Shown: positions 34,976-44,688, counted from the first letter of the stretch. The stretch: 64,000 bases of DNA from Bradyrhizobium sp. JYMT SZCCT0180 (GCF_018130165.1 NZ_JAFCLZ010000006.1:248001-312000); one strand, 5' to 3'. The notes: a model not told the origin generated them from the letters alone. Program-made: numbers and translations.

Positions 34976-36450
34976 CGGCGGCGAGCGGCAAGCTGATCAA
35001 GGGCCAGACCGGCGATTGGGAAATGGTGATCGGGCTCGAGGTCCATGCCCAGGTCACTTCCCGGTCAAAACTGTTCTCGGGTGCCTCGACCGAGTTCGGC
35101 GGCGAGCCGAACACCCATGTCTCGCTGGTGGACGCCGCGATGCCGGGCATGCTGCCCGTGATCAACGAAGAATGCGTGCGGCAGGCGGTGCGGACCGGGC
35201 TTGGCCTCAACGCGCAGATCAATTTGCGCTCGGTGTTCGACCGCAAGAACTATTTCTATCCGGATTCGCCGCAGGGCTACCAGATCAGCCAGTACAAGTC
35301 GCCGATCGTCGGCGAGGGCGAGGTCGTGGTCGAACTCGACGGCGGCAAGCAGGCCACCATCGGCATCGAGCGGCTGCATCTGGAACAGGATGCCGGCAAA
35401 TTGCTGCATGACCAGAGCCCGACCATGTCCTATGTCGACCTCAACCGGTGCGGCGTGGCGCTGATGGAGATCGTCTCAAAACCCGACATCCGCGATGCCG
35501 AGCAGGCCAAGGCGTACGTGACAAAGCTGCGTTCGATCCTGCGCTATCTCGGCACCTGCGACGGCGACATGGAGAAGGGCTCCTTGCGCGCCGACGTCAA
35601 TGTCTCCGTGCGCAAGCCCGGCGGGCCGCTCGGCACCCGCTGCGAGATCAAGAACATGAACTCGATCAACTTCATCGGCCAGGCGATCGAGTATGAGGCG
35701 CGGCGCCAGATCGAGATCATCGAGGACGGCGGCGCGATCGATCAGGAGACCCGGCTGTACGATCCGGGCAAGGGCGAGACGCGCTCGATGCGCTCCAAGG
35801 AAGAGGCGCACGACTACCGGTACTTCCCCGATCCCGACCTGCTGCCGCTCGAGTTCAGCGACGCCTATGTCGCCGGCCTGAAGGCCGATCTGCCGGAATT
35901 GCCGGACCAGAAGAAGATCCGCTTCATCGAAGGTTTCGGATTGTCGCCCTACGACGCCGGCGTGCTGGTGGCCGAGCGCGAGAGCGCGGACTTCTATGAA
36001 ACCGTGCTGGCCGGGCTCAGCGACAAGGCGCGCGACGGCAAGCTTGCCGCCAACTGGGTGATCAACGAGCTGTTCGGACGTCTCAACAAGGAAGGCCGTG
36101 ATATTACGGCCTCACCGGTGTCGGCGGTGCAACTCGCGGCGATCGTCGAGTTGATCGGCGAGGGCACGATCTCCGGAAAGATCGCAAAGGACCTGTTCGA
36201 GATCGTCTGGCAGGAAGGCGGCGACCCCCGCGCGCTCGTCGAGACGCGCGGCATGAAGCAGGTCACGGACTTGAGCGCGATCGAGAAGGTGGTCGATGAC
36301 ATCATCGCCGCCAACCCGGACAAGGTCGCGCAGGCGAAAGCCAAGCCGCAACTCGCCGGCTGGTTCGTCGGCCAGGTGATGAAGTCGTCCGGCGGCAAGG
36401 CCAACCCGCAAGCCGTCAACGATCTCTTGAAGGCGAAGCTCGGCATCTGA
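34972..36450 (+). CDS. gatB: Asp-tRNA(Asn)/Glu-tRNA(Gln) amidotransferase subunit B
   Basis: The 492-residue protein has [20 protein letters not shown], the [12 protein letters not shown] and [14 protein letters not shown] segments, and a C-terminal YqeY-like tail domain ([20 protein letters not shown]). GatB phosphorylates the misacylated Glu-tRNA(Gln) and completes amidation. The start at 34972 overlaps the preceding stop (ATGA). A longer frame to 34930 lies inside the upstream gene. A hairpin terminator begins directly after its stop. Confidence 0.97.
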   Translation: MTAASGKLIKGQTGDWEMVIGLEVHAQVTSRSKLFSGASTEFGGEPNTHVSLVDAAMPGMLPVINEECVRQAVRTGLGLNAQINLRSVFDRKNYFYPDSPQGYQISQYKSPIVGEGEVVVELDGGKQATIGIERLHLEQDAGKLLHDQSPTMSYVDLNRCGVALMEIVSKPDIRDAEQAKAYVTKLRSILRYLGTCDGDMEKGSLRADVNVSVRKPGGPLGTRCEIKNMNSINFIGQAIEYEARRQIEIIEDGGAIDQETRLYDPGKGETRSMRSKEEAHDYRYFPDPDLLPLEFSDAYVAGLKADLPELPDQKKIRFIEGFGLSPYDAGVLVAERESADFYETVLAGLSDKARDGKLAANWVINELFGRLNKEGRDITASPVSAVQLAAIVELIGEGTISGKIAKDLFEIVWQEGGDPRALVETRGMKQVTDLSAIEKVVDDIIAANPDKVAQAKAKPQLAGWFVGQVMKSSGGKANPQAVNDLLKAKLGI

Positions 36451-36474
36451 AGCGTCCCGTAACGGGACGCTTTC
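36451..36474 (+). terminator. Rho-independent terminator of the gat operon
   Basis: AGCGTCCCG (36451-36459), loop TAA, and CGGGACGCT (36463-36471) form a nine-base-pair stem followed by TTTCG, immediately after the gatB stop codon. Confidence 0.8.
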
Positions 36475-37015
36475 GTCGTCGCTGACGTTGCGATCGACGC
36501 GCACAAGCGTGCATCGATCTCGCATCGCGGATCAAAATCATCGTCACGACGGACAACCGGCCTTGCGAATCGGTCTCCGCGATTCGTCCAAAAATTCGGT
36601 TCTGGCGAGCGCCGATGAGACGTGGAGGCTCTATCCACGAAAATTTTTTTATTGCCAAAATTCGCGACTCAGAGTCCGCGCAAGCGGCTTTTGGGCCGTC
36701 TCACCGAGTCGCGATGACGTCGATTGTGCAATGACCATCGCATGCGTGAATCGCCAAAACATCTATAGTGCAAGCGTTTCCTTCAATATTGACAAACGCC
36801 GACGTTGGTCGTTGCTGCACTTTTTGCATCGCTGCGCGAGCTTGTTGCGCCGCCGCCGAACGATGCTTCGAGCGCGCCCTCGCATTGCCGCGTCAACACT
36901 TCCTTAAGCGGGACGCTGTTTTTTTGAACGTGTTGGTGTATTCGGGATGTAGTGCACATCGATTCCCGAGTGCACGCAGCGAACTAAGCCATCTCACTTA
37001 CATTAGGAGGGCAAC
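36475..37015. other. Long intergenic leader upstream of the lysine-rich gene
   Basis: About 540 bases without a convincing gene. Composition is more AT-rich than the surroundings, with runs such as AAATTTTTTTATTG and GCTGTTTTTTTGAACG. GTGCAC occurs twice near 36951 and 36969. A strong ribosome-binding site AGGAGGG (37005-37011) precedes the next start. A promoter is expected here but I cannot place one firmly. Confidence 0.5.
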
Positions 37016-37108
37016 ATGGCCAAGAAAGCTAAGAAGGCAAAGAAGGCGAAGAGCGCAGTGAAGAAGACTGCGAAGAAGACCCGCAAGGTCGCCAAGAAGA
37101 AGAAGTAA
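37016..37108 (+). CDS. 30-residue lysine-rich histone H1-like protein
   Basis: The ATG at 37016 follows AGGAGGG with ideal spacing and encodes MAKKAKKAKKAKSAV, continuing as KKTAKKTRKVAKKKK, then TAA at 37106-37108. Sixteen of 30 residues are lysine and none is acidic. The repeated AKK pattern matches the C-terminal tail of eukaryotic H1 and bacterial H1-like nucleoid proteins. It probably binds DNA or RNA non-specifically. The strong ribosome-binding site and perfect frame argue for real translation. It stands alone. Confidence 0.75.
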   Translation: MAKKAKKAKKAKSAVKKTAKKTRKVAKKKK

Positions 37109-37852
37109 GCTCTCGTCTTTGAGAGAATTGCCGGCGGCTTGATGCCGGCGCGTCACTCGAGCCTTCAGACGGTTTGCTTCTCGGAGCAAACATAACTCCG
37201 ACGGCTCGGTCGACGAAAGAGGGTGTCGGCGAGACATCAGGTCAAACGGCTGGATCGACTTTCGGAAGAGTTCGCTTTTCCAAAACCGGTCCGGCAGAAG
37301 AAACAAGTTTTCTTCGTTCGGTGCGGAATCTTTGCTCCGCAATTTCATCGGACCAAAGCCCGATTGAAATCTGGTCCTGACGTGTTCGCCGACGCCCTCG
37401 TTCCCCGGAACGCCTCCTGTTCCCCGGAACGTCTAGCGCTCCGATCGCCGCGCCTTTGGTGCCCGGCACTTCCCAAATCCCCTGGGTTCCTGTCCTGTCC
37501 TGACCGCCCACGGCCTGCGCCGGGCGGTCGCAGATCGCGCCCATGCGCCGCCGCGTATCGGTTACGCCGCGCGCGCCCCGCCGATCCGGTGCGGGAACTT
37601 TTGCAATACCAGGTCTTCGGTTTTCGCCGATCACGACACGCGCGAGATGCGAGCCGTTGCAATGGTTATCGTTCTGCCAAGCGGCAGGGTAAACCGGTCT
37701 TCACGAATCCTCACTTGTTGCTGCGGCACAGGCACTTCTGCGATTCCCCGCCGGCGCCCAGGCGCCTCGCGTTTACACCCCGTTCATCGCGATATTTAAA
37801 CTGCCCTTCAAATTTGATGGGCCATGATCATCCCAACAAGCCGGCAAACGGC
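37109..37852. other. Intergenic region, no convincing gene
   Basis: About 740 bases between the lysine-rich gene and the RIME-like repeat. Frames on both strands are proline/arginine-rich and show no family features, so I do not call them. Small dyads follow the lysine-rich gene (CTCTC/GAGAG near 37112-37125 and GCCGGC repeats near 37131-37150), which might terminate it. Confidence 0.5.
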
Positions 37853-37965
37853 GAGCGCATGATCCGCCAAAGTGTAGGCGGTTTGGCGATCAGATCATGC
37901 GCTCTTCTTAAAAAAGGGCGCGCGGTCGGACGCAAAACCGGGTTCCACTTTTGCTGACCGCGCGC
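37853..37965. repeat. RIME-like composite palindromic element
   Basis: Two hairpins lie in tandem. The first has arms GAGCGCATGATC (37853-37864) and GATCATGCGCTC (37893-37904) with inner CGCCAAA/TTTGGCG. The second has arms GCGCGCGGTC (37918-37927) and GACCGCGCGC (37956-37965). Sequence and layout resemble the rhizobial intergenic mosaic elements (RIME), known to be dispersed in Rhizobiales. The assignment is from memory. Confidence 0.8.
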
Positions 37966-38044
37966 TGGAATAACAGGACGTTTTGACAGTGGACGGGGGC
38001 CGCGCTCGGGGGAGGGCGGCAACAATAAAAAGGGGAGACTTTCG

Positions 38045-38308
38045 ATGTTTCAGGGACAATTCGATCTGGAGACGGCGACACCGGTGGAAACCGCAATCCC
38101 CGACTTGCTGTTCGAGCGTGGCCTGTACTGGGCGAGCGGCCGTTCCGGCGTCGTCAACCTGGTCGCCGCCCATAAATGGTTCAATCTCGCCGCCCTGAAG
38201 GGCCGCGCCGACGCGATCTCGATGCGCCGCGAAGTCGCCGAGATGATGTCGGACGTCGAGATCGCCACCGCGCAGCGCGAAGCCCGCGCCTGGATGACCT
38301 CGCACTGA
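38045..38308 (+). CDS. Short Sel1-repeat-like protein, 87 aa
   Basis: The ATG at 38045 follows AAGGGGAG. The centre reads LLFERGLYWASGRSGVVNLV, then AAHKWFNLAALKG, a single Sel1/TPR-like helical pair; the C-terminus is EIATAQREARAWMTSH. I recall near-identical proteins throughout Bradyrhizobium, with no known function. It may work as a small adaptor. It is monocistronic and convergent with the HlyD-type gene. Confidence 0.82.
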   Translation: MFQGQFDLETATPVETAIPDLLFERGLYWASGRSGVVNLVAAHKWFNLAALKGRADAISMRREVAEMMSDVEIATAQREARAWMTSH

Positions 38309-38380
38309 GCTTGCGAGCCGTCACGGAGCGGCCGGAGTGCCTGCGTCCGTGTGCCGGCATCGGCAGCATTCGAAAAAGGC

Positions 38381-39613
38381 TCAGTGCCCGCTCAGCACCA
38401 GTGTCTTGACGGGCAGCAGCAGGGCCTGAATCCGCAACAGCAGGGCGTGCACGAGGCCGGTGGCGTCGACGACGTGCAGCGCGAAGCTCTTGAACGCGCT
38501 GAGCTTGCCTGACGCGATCCGTTCGTGATTGCTGGTGTAGGCGTTGGCGATACAGCTGCTGCCGGGCGTCACGCCCTCCAGCCCGCCCTGGTAGATCGGC
38601 TCCATGAAAACGAGAATGGTCCCCGGACGTGCCGTGCTCTGCGCCTCGATCAGTTGTTCGCCGCCCCTGAACTGGCCAGCCGCGATGTAGTCCTGCACAA
38701 CGGTCACCACCATCGGAATGATCACCCACGGCTTGGAAATGCAGGTGGCTTCGGCGACCATTCCGACTTTCATGACCTGACCCTCGATCTGCCCAAACCC
38801 TGCCATGAGAGCCCTCCGTCCCGCGCCCTCCGGAATCAGAACGCCGGCCGTCCGTATCATTGGATTGACGATATCGCCCGGTCTCAGCCCGAACTGCTCG
38901 ACCCGCCCGTCGAACCCTGCACGAATAAAGGTCTTGTCCAGGTCGACCTGGGCTTCGGCCAGCGCCGCCTCCGCGCTTGCTTTCTCGGCGGGAAGAAGGG
39001 CGGTGACCCGGACCGCGGCCGATTGTTTTGCAGCATTGGCGGCATCAAGCGATCCTTGCCGGCCCGCCTGCAGCACCGTAAGCTTTTCGATGTCGCGCTG
39101 CGGGACGATGCCGGGATTGCGTTGCTGGAGATCCCGCTTGGTGTTCAGTTCATCGGTGGCTTGCTGATAATCGCCCTGAGCCTGCAGGATCTGCCCTTCC
39201 GCCTTGAGAACGTCGGCCTGCGCCGACAGCATGGCGGCATCGACTTCGGCGATTTTGCGCTTGGCCGTCAGTAGCGCTGCCTCCTGCTTGGCGCTGTCTA
39301 GTCTGAAAATCACCTCACCCTGTTTGACGTTCGCGCTGACATCGATGTTAACCTCGGCGACCCGGCCGGCTACTTCGGTCATGATCGGAACTGTCCGAAA
39401 ATACATCGTCGCCGAAGTGGTCGAGGGATGATAATAGAAGATCATCGTGATCAGCGCGACCGTGAGCATCAAGCAGGTGATGATGCCATATCGCAGCTCG
39501 AACCAGACCGAATAAAGCGTGATTTCGTGGCCGATGCGCTTTCCCTGCCGATAGCGGCGATAGAGATAGTCCGGCAGTATCGTCACCAGCGAGCAGAGGA
39601 TGATCTCAAGCAT
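38381..39613 (-). CDS. HlyD-family membrane fusion protein
   Basis: The 410-residue protein has two N-terminal membrane segments (LEIILCSLVTIL and IITCLMLTVALITMIFYY), then a biotinyl-lipoyl-like half (VPIMTEVAGRVAEVNIDVSA, then NVKQGEVIFRLDSAKQE), a long coiled coil, and the returning half (KTFIRAGFDGRVEQFGLRPG). It is the periplasmic adaptor of an efflux or secretion system. No outer-membrane channel or pump gene is adjacent. It overlaps its upstream partner by eight bases, and its start at 39613 is preferred over a longer shadow frame. Confidence 0.85.
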   Translation of the reverse strand: MLEIILCSLVTILPDYLYRRYRQGKRIGHEITLYSVWFELRYGIITCLMLTVALITMIFYYHPSTTSATMYFRTVPIMTEVAGRVAEVNIDVSANVKQGEVIFRLDSAKQEAALLTAKRKIAEVDAAMLSAQADVLKAEGQILQAQGDYQQATDELNTKRDLQQRNPGIVPQRDIEKLTVLQAGRQGSLDAANAAKQSAAVRVTALLPAEKASAEAALAEAQVDLDKTFIRAGFDGRVEQFGLRPGDIVNPMIRTAGVLIPEGAGRRALMAGFGQIEGQVMKVGMVAEATCISKPWVIIPMVVTVVQDYIAAGQFRGGEQLIEAQSTARPGTILVFMEPIYQGGLEGVTPGSSCIANAYTSNHERIASGKLSAFKSFALHVVDATGLVHALLLRIQALLLPVKTLVLSGH

Positions 39614-40058
39614 GAGCCTTTGCCTCACTCTTGGCCTCACTCTTGGCGGCGGGGGCGTGCGTGCTGGCGTGGCCTGCGGTTTCTGGGACCGGCTCGGTCG
39701 GATCTGGTTCGGGCGGACCGCCGGCCATCTTCTCGACCGATCCGGCAATCCTGCGCAGCGGCGTGCTGAAGTCCGGCAGGTCGATCATGGCGAGGAACAG
39801 GCCAATCACCCAGAACAGGTGGTTGTGCGTAAACAGTGCCAGCAGGCCCAGCACGGCCACGATTTCAAATTGCAGCTTCTGCGTTTTGTGGGCCATCCGC
39901 TCCGGCATCGTGTGCAGGTGCAAATAGAGATTGCCGACCCCGACGATGGCGGCAATCAGGATAATGCCGACAACGACCATCAGGACGTCGGTATCTCCCG
40001 GTGCGGTGATGAAGCCTGGCAGGTGATGCGGTGCGGCAGGATGAAGGGCTTCACTCAC
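39606..40058 (-). CDS. Two-helix membrane protein upstream of the HlyD-type gene, 150 aa
   Basis: GTG at 40056-40058 is taken as start because GGAG stands just upstream. Hydrophobic segments are TDVLMVVVGIILIAAIVGVG and, after a short loop with LHLHTMPERMAHKTQK, IVAVLGLLALFTHNHLFWVIG. The C-terminal tail is rich in Pro, Ala, Lys and Glu, with repeats of AKSE. It overlaps the membrane-fusion gene and probably forms an inner-membrane unit with it. Family not recognised. Confidence 0.72.
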   Translation of the reverse strand: MSEALHPAAPHHLPGFITAPGDTDVLMVVVGIILIAAIVGVGNLYLHLHTMPERMAHKTQKLQFEIVAVLGLLALFTHNHLFWVIGLFLAMIDLPDFSTPLRRIAGSVEKMAGGPPEPDPTEPVPETAGHASTHAPAAKSEAKSEAKAHA

Positions 40059-40532
40059 GCAATTCTCCACTTCGAAAAGGAGGCCGAATAGCCAGCAATG
40101 CGCGAACGAAGGCATGGACAGCCGCCCGGCTAGGCGCTGCCATCTTTTACGTAAAGCGGGACCTTGGCAAGCGCGCAACGTGTCACTTTGGATGAGCGTT
40201 TCAGCTCTTATTTTTCTTCCGCAACGCGAAATTAGTCGGTTAATTCCGATGGTCAGGCCCGAGTGAAGCGATCCGCGGACACGCCGACTACCCAGCTGCG
40301 ACCTGCGTTGCCGCGCGCACAACAGCGATCTGTATGCGATGGGTGCGACAAAACAACCCGAGGGGCAAATCATTTCTGATTTACGGAATTCGTGTCAAGC
40401 GCCGGAAAGACGGGTGCGGTGGACACTGAAAGTCACGATGAAGAACGTGGCAGAAAGCGTACGGCGAAGTCGTGTGGTCTTGGCGACCCCGTTGCTGGCG
40501 TCACGAACACGATATTAAGTCGTAAAGCCATT

Positions 40533-40643
40533 GCGCAGGGAAGGCCGGGTGTTCTCCGCTGGACCTGTATGATCGTGTGCACTTTGTTTTGTGCAACCCG
40601 CACACGGGACCGCGGTGCAGCGCGCACCCGGTCTTCCCTGCGC
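40533..40643. repeat. Dispersed palindromic element with near-perfect 19-base arms
   Basis: GCGCAGGGAAGGCCGGGTG (40533-40551) pairs with CACCCGGTCTTCCCTGCGC (40625-40643) with one wobble. The GTGTGC/GCACAC pair inside forms a second hairpin. From memory this is a common Bradyrhizobium intergenic element. It occupies most of the otherwise gene-free stretch 40059-40963, where I see nothing else. Confidence 0.8.
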
Positions 40644-40963
40644 CCTCTGATTGGAGAGGGTAAAAAATGACGCAAAAAGCTCGGGCATCTCATGCCGCGA
40701 AAATGTAGAACGTCGCGTCATCAGAGCGGGCGTCATCGCCCATACTGCAGAGCAATGATGACAACAGACTCCCGGGGTGGCAGTGTTGGGGGCAATAGCG
40801 GCGTATGCGGCCAGGTCCATGGTAGCTCAATATGGACTGCGCCAAGCCGCCGATGATCCGGCCCATTTGGCATCTGCCGAATAACCCAGATGGGGAGACC
40901 GCCTGACGTATCGAGACCTCTTCGCGAAAAAACAGTTTGCCTGTCGCAGCCGGAGACCGCGTC

Positions 40964-42307
40964 ATGATCAACCAGAACTGGTGGTTTACGACCCTGCTGA
41001 TAAGGCAGTTCAAATACTGTCCTCCGCTCAACAAGGACATCAAGTGCGACGTCTTGATCGTTGGGGGAGGGTTCAGCGGGATGAGTGCCGCGGCGGAATT
41101 CCTCCAAAAGGGATTCAAAGTGGTCCTGATCGACAGGAACATTGTCGGCGGAAGCTCTTCAGGCCGCAGCGCCGGATTTTTGACTCCCGACAGCGAACTG
41201 GAATTGCATCAGCTGGTCCGCAGGTATGGACCGGACGCGGCGCGCGAAATCTGGGCGATGCCCTGCCGGGGCATCGACCGCATCGTGCAGGCGATCAAGA
41301 AAAACAACATCGAATGCGGACTGCTACAGCAGGATTCGCTTTTCCTGGGCATCGGCAAGGGCGGCATGGAGGCCGTTGCGTCTGAGCGGGAGTGCCGCGA
41401 GAGCGTCGGATTCACGGATCAACAGGTCTATGACGAGAAAGAATTAAAGGGGGTTCTCGGCGCTGAGGGGTTCACCGCAGGAATCCGCTATACCGGCACC
41501 TATGGCGTCAATCCGTTGGCGTGCCTGCAGGGCCTCAAGGATATTCTGATCGATAACGGCATGCAGGTGTTCGAGAGCACCGAAATGCTGCGGCTGGACG
41601 ACCACACGGCATATACCCACGGCGGCAGCATCACGGCGGACCACATCATCATTGCCGTCGACAAGCTGAAGAGTTCCCTCAGTCCGCTGGCCGGGGAAAT
41701 CTTTCATGCCCAGACCTTCATGAGTGTCACCGAGCCCCTGACCGACAAGGAACTCAATGTTCTGTTCCCGGGCGGCAAGCAGATGCAATGCTGGGACTCC
41801 AAGCTTGTCTATTCCTATTTCAGATTGACGGGCGACAACCGGCTGCTGCTCGGGGGCGGCAGTCCCTTGTCGACTTTTCTCCCGTCCGCCTATAACGGAC
41901 CCTTCATCATCAAGAAAGTGATCAAGGAGTTTAAGGGACGCTTCCCCCATTTGAGGGATCTATCCTTCATTCAATTCTGGCCGGGCCTCATCGACACCAC
42001 CCGGGATCTGCTGCCCATCATCGTGAAGCCGCCGGGCCAGCCGCATCTGCAATTCATCCTCGGCATTGTCGGGCTACCCTGGGCGACGTTCGCCGGCAGT
42101 TTTGCCGCGCGAAATATTTTGGGCGACGCTGTTGAGGACTACGCCAAGTACTACCCGTATTTCTCAAATCGCCGTCATTTTTCGCTGCCGAGCGGATTGG
42201 CGAAGATCGTCGGGAAGCCTGTGCTTTTCTCGCTCGCCAATAGCTGGGCCAAATTCTACCAGGTGGACACCCATCGGAAGCCGGTAGCAATGAAGGATGA
42301 ATTCTAG
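40964..42307 (+). CDS. FAD-dependent oxidoreductase (DAO family)
   Basis: The 447-residue protein has a dinucleotide-binding fold CDVLIVGGGFSGMSAAAEF and the DAO-family RSAGFLTP element. A C-terminal FAD segment (GLIDTTRDLLPII, then FILGIVGLPWATFAG) resembles gamma-glutamylputrescine oxidase-like amino acid/amine oxidases. GGAGA precedes the ATG at 40964. The N-terminal NWWFTTLL is typical of this subgroup. It overlaps the AI-2E transporter gene by 11 bases, forming an operon. Substrate is unknown. Confidence 0.87.
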   Translation: MINQNWWFTTLLIRQFKYCPPLNKDIKCDVLIVGGGFSGMSAAAEFLQKGFKVVLIDRNIVGGSSSGRSAGFLTPDSELELHQLVRRYGPDAAREIWAMPCRGIDRIVQAIKKNNIECGLLQQDSLFLGIGKGGMEAVASERECRESVGFTDQQVYDEKELKGVLGAEGFTAGIRYTGTYGVNPLACLQGLKDILIDNGMQVFESTEMLRLDDHTAYTHGGSITADHIIIAVDKLKSSLSPLAGEIFHAQTFMSVTEPLTDKELNVLFPGGKQMQCWDSKLVYSYFRLTGDNRLLLGGGSPLSTFLPSAYNGPFIIKKVIKEFKGRFPHLRDLSFIQFWPGLIDTTRDLLPIIVKPPGQPHLQFILGIVGLPWATFAGSFAARNILGDAVEDYAKYYPYFSNRRHFSLPSGLAKIVGKPVLFSLANSWAKFYQVDTHRKPVAMKDEF

Positions 42308-43430
42308 CAAGCTGTCACAAGGAATGCAGCATACTCCATGGGATGTCCGTTTGAACGAAGACCACAAAATCGATTTCGAACGGCTCAATTCGACAATCAT
42401 TGGATTGGCAATTCGACTGGCGTTCTTGGGCGCCATTCTCTTTTTGGCATTATCGATCGTTCGTCCGTTTCTGGAGACCATCGCCTGGAGCGTCGTATTG
42501 GCGGTGGCGCTGTATCCGTTTTTCGATTGGATGGCGAATGGCCTCGGTGGGCGCCGGAAATTGGCAGCGGCACTCATCACGATCCTGCTTCTCTTGATCG
42601 TATTCGGGCCTGTAACCTGGCTTGGTTTGGATTTGGTCGAAGTTCCGCGCATGATTTACGCGCGCCTTGACTCCGGAGCGATATCCGTTCCTCCACCGGA
42701 TGAGACCGTCAAAAAATGGCCCTTGATCGGCGAGCCGGTGTTTCAATTCTGGGAGCTGGCATCAACCAATCTGACCGGCGCGCTTGCTAAAATCGCACCT
42801 CATCTCAAGCCGATTGGGGGCACCCTGCTTGGTGCAGCCGGGAGCGTGGGAGCCGCCATCCTTCAATTTCTGGCCGCCGTAATCGTAGCCGGATTTCTGC
42901 TTTCACCGGGTCCGATGCTGGTGGAAGCCGTTGCCGTTTTTTTGCATCGGCGTGTCTCGCAACGCGGCCGCGAATTCATGCAACTGGCCGGCGCAACCAT
43001 TCGGAACGTGTCCCAGGGGGTTATCGGTGTTTCGCTGCTGCAGGCGCTGCTCGCGGGCATCGGACTCATGGCGGTAGGGACGCCCGGCGCAAGCCTGATT
43101 GCGTTCGGCGTTCTCATTCTGGGGATCATTCAAATTGGCCCAACCGTGATTTTAGTTCCGGTCGTGATCTGGGCGTGGATGACAAAGGAGACAGCTACGG
43201 CGCTGATCTTTACGGCCTATATCGTGCCCGTAAATCTGATCGATAATGTCCTCAGGCCGATCATATTCGCCCGTGGTTTGAAGACGCCGATGCTGGTGAT
43301 CATTGTCGGCGTCATTGGAGGGACTCTGTCGAATGGCATCATCGGTCTTTTCGTTGGTCCGATCGTGCTGGCCGTCGTCTGGGATTTGCTGGTTGCTTTT
43401 GTTCGAGACGGCGATGCCAAGTCAGCCTAG
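42297..43430 (+). CDS. AI-2E family transporter
   Basis: The 377-residue protein has seven to eight transmembrane helices and AI-2E/YdiK landmarks: PFLETIAWSVVLAVALYPFF, GAVFLHRRVS-type spacing, GVIGVSLLQALLAGIGL, and NVLRPIIFARGLKTPMLVII. The family includes TqsA and Na+/H+ antiporter-like members, so autoinducer export is not assured. It is coupled to the FAD oxidoreductase by an 11-base overlap. Confidence 0.87.
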   Translation: MNSSKLSQGMQHTPWDVRLNEDHKIDFERLNSTIIGLAIRLAFLGAILFLALSIVRPFLETIAWSVVLAVALYPFFDWMANGLGGRRKLAAALITILLLLIVFGPVTWLGLDLVEVPRMIYARLDSGAISVPPPDETVKKWPLIGEPVFQFWELASTNLTGALAKIAPHLKPIGGTLLGAAGSVGAAILQFLAAVIVAGFLLSPGPMLVEAVAVFLHRRVSQRGREFMQLAGATIRNVSQGVIGVSLLQALLAGIGLMAVGTPGASLIAFGVLILGIIQIGPTVILVPVVIWAWMTKETATALIFTAYIVPVNLIDNVLRPIIFARGLKTPMLVIIVGVIGGTLSNGIIGLFVGPIVLAVVWDLLVAFVRDGDAKSA

Positions 43431-43517
43431 CTCATTTGTCCATCAAGGTACCCGAAGGCAGGCGGGCACCGGTCGCGCAGGGAACACAGACTTGCCACTG
43501 CAGGGGGAGGTCCGATC

Positions 43518-44688
43518 ATGGGTACCGAGCCGAGTCCGGAAGCCAAACAATTTCGGGTCGAACGTTCGCGCTTTGAGCAAACCGTTCTGTTGCTGCAGGG
43601 CGGAGGTGCACTCGGTTCGTATCAGGCCGGCGTCTACCAGGCGCTCGCTGAGGCCAATTTACATCCGGACTGGGTTGCCGGCATTTCGATTGGTGCGGTG
43701 AATGCGGCGTTGATTGCCGGGAATCCGGCAGAGAAGCGCGTCGAAGGACTGCGGGAGTTCTGGGAGGCCGTGAGCACGCCGCCGCTGGGCGTGCCTTATC
43801 TCAAATCGGTCCACATCAAAGACGATTTCACCCATCGCCTGGTCAATCAAACCCGGGCGCTCGGCATCATGATGTTCGGCGCGCCACACTTCTTCACGCC
43901 CCGTCCGCTCTCGCCGGTGTTCTGGCCGTCGCCAGATGCCGACCAACTCAGTTTCTATGACGTCGCTCCGCTGAAGGCGACGCTCGAGCGCCTAGTGGAT
44001 TTTGACCGGCTCCACGCCGGCGCCATGCGCTTCAGCGTCGGCGCGGTGAACGTCAAGACCGCGAATTTCGCCTATTTCGACACCACGACCCATCGTATCG
44101 GTCCCGCGCACATCATCGGCAGCGGTTCGCTGCCGCCCGGCTTCCCGGCTACCGAGATCGCGGCGAGTACTATTGAGATGGTGGGCTCGTTTCCAACACG
44201 CCGCTGCAGTGGGTTCTCGACAGTCGGCCGCGGGGCTGGACACGCTGGCCTTCCAGATCGATCTGTGGAGCGCGCACGGCAAGTTGCCGCGCAATCTCGG
44301 CCAAGCCGACGTGCGGCAGAAGGAAATCCAGTTCTCCAGCCGCACGCGTGCGGCGACCGATCAGTACAAGCGGGCGCAGAAGCTCCGCATCGCCTTCCCA
44401 GTCTGCTCCCGCCGAACTGCTGGATCGTCCGAGGTGAAAATGCTTGCAGCGGAGGCTGACGAAAAGGTCTGCAATATCGTGCAACTGATCTACAACACCC
44501 AAAACTACGAGGGCATTGTGAACCCTTCCTTCTTGGGTTCTAACGCGCCGTCGATCGCCGCTTTGCGTCCCGATTGGCGACTCCCTGCACGCTCCCAGCA
44601 TCATGGGCCGGATCTATCAGGGCTTAACGTCAGCTACAAGGTTGCGCAGGATCTGGCCTGTCCGAAGTGCGCAGGTCCTCGGGGATGA
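43518..44688 (+). pseudogene. Patatin-like phospholipase, disrupted
   Basis: The first 210 residues are intact: the oxyanion loop LLLQGGGALGSYQAGVYQA, the lipase motif GISIGAVNAAL, and LSFYDVAPLKATLERLVDFD. After GFPATEI one base is lost near 44160, and the restored frame has a TGA at 44174-44176 where YYWDGG is expected. About two extra bases near 44231-44236 shift the frame again, after which LDTLAFQIDLWSAHGKLPRN and KVCNIVQLIYNTQNYEGI are recognisable. The Asp of the DG(G) catalytic dyad is lost. Three lesions mark a decaying gene. The ATG at 43518 follows a GGGGGAGG tract. Confidence 0.85.

Noticed and set aside
37223..37957. A 244-codon rightward frame in the gap after the lysine-rich gene
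   Set aside because: It is proline/arginine-rich, has no family features and runs into a palindromic repeat.
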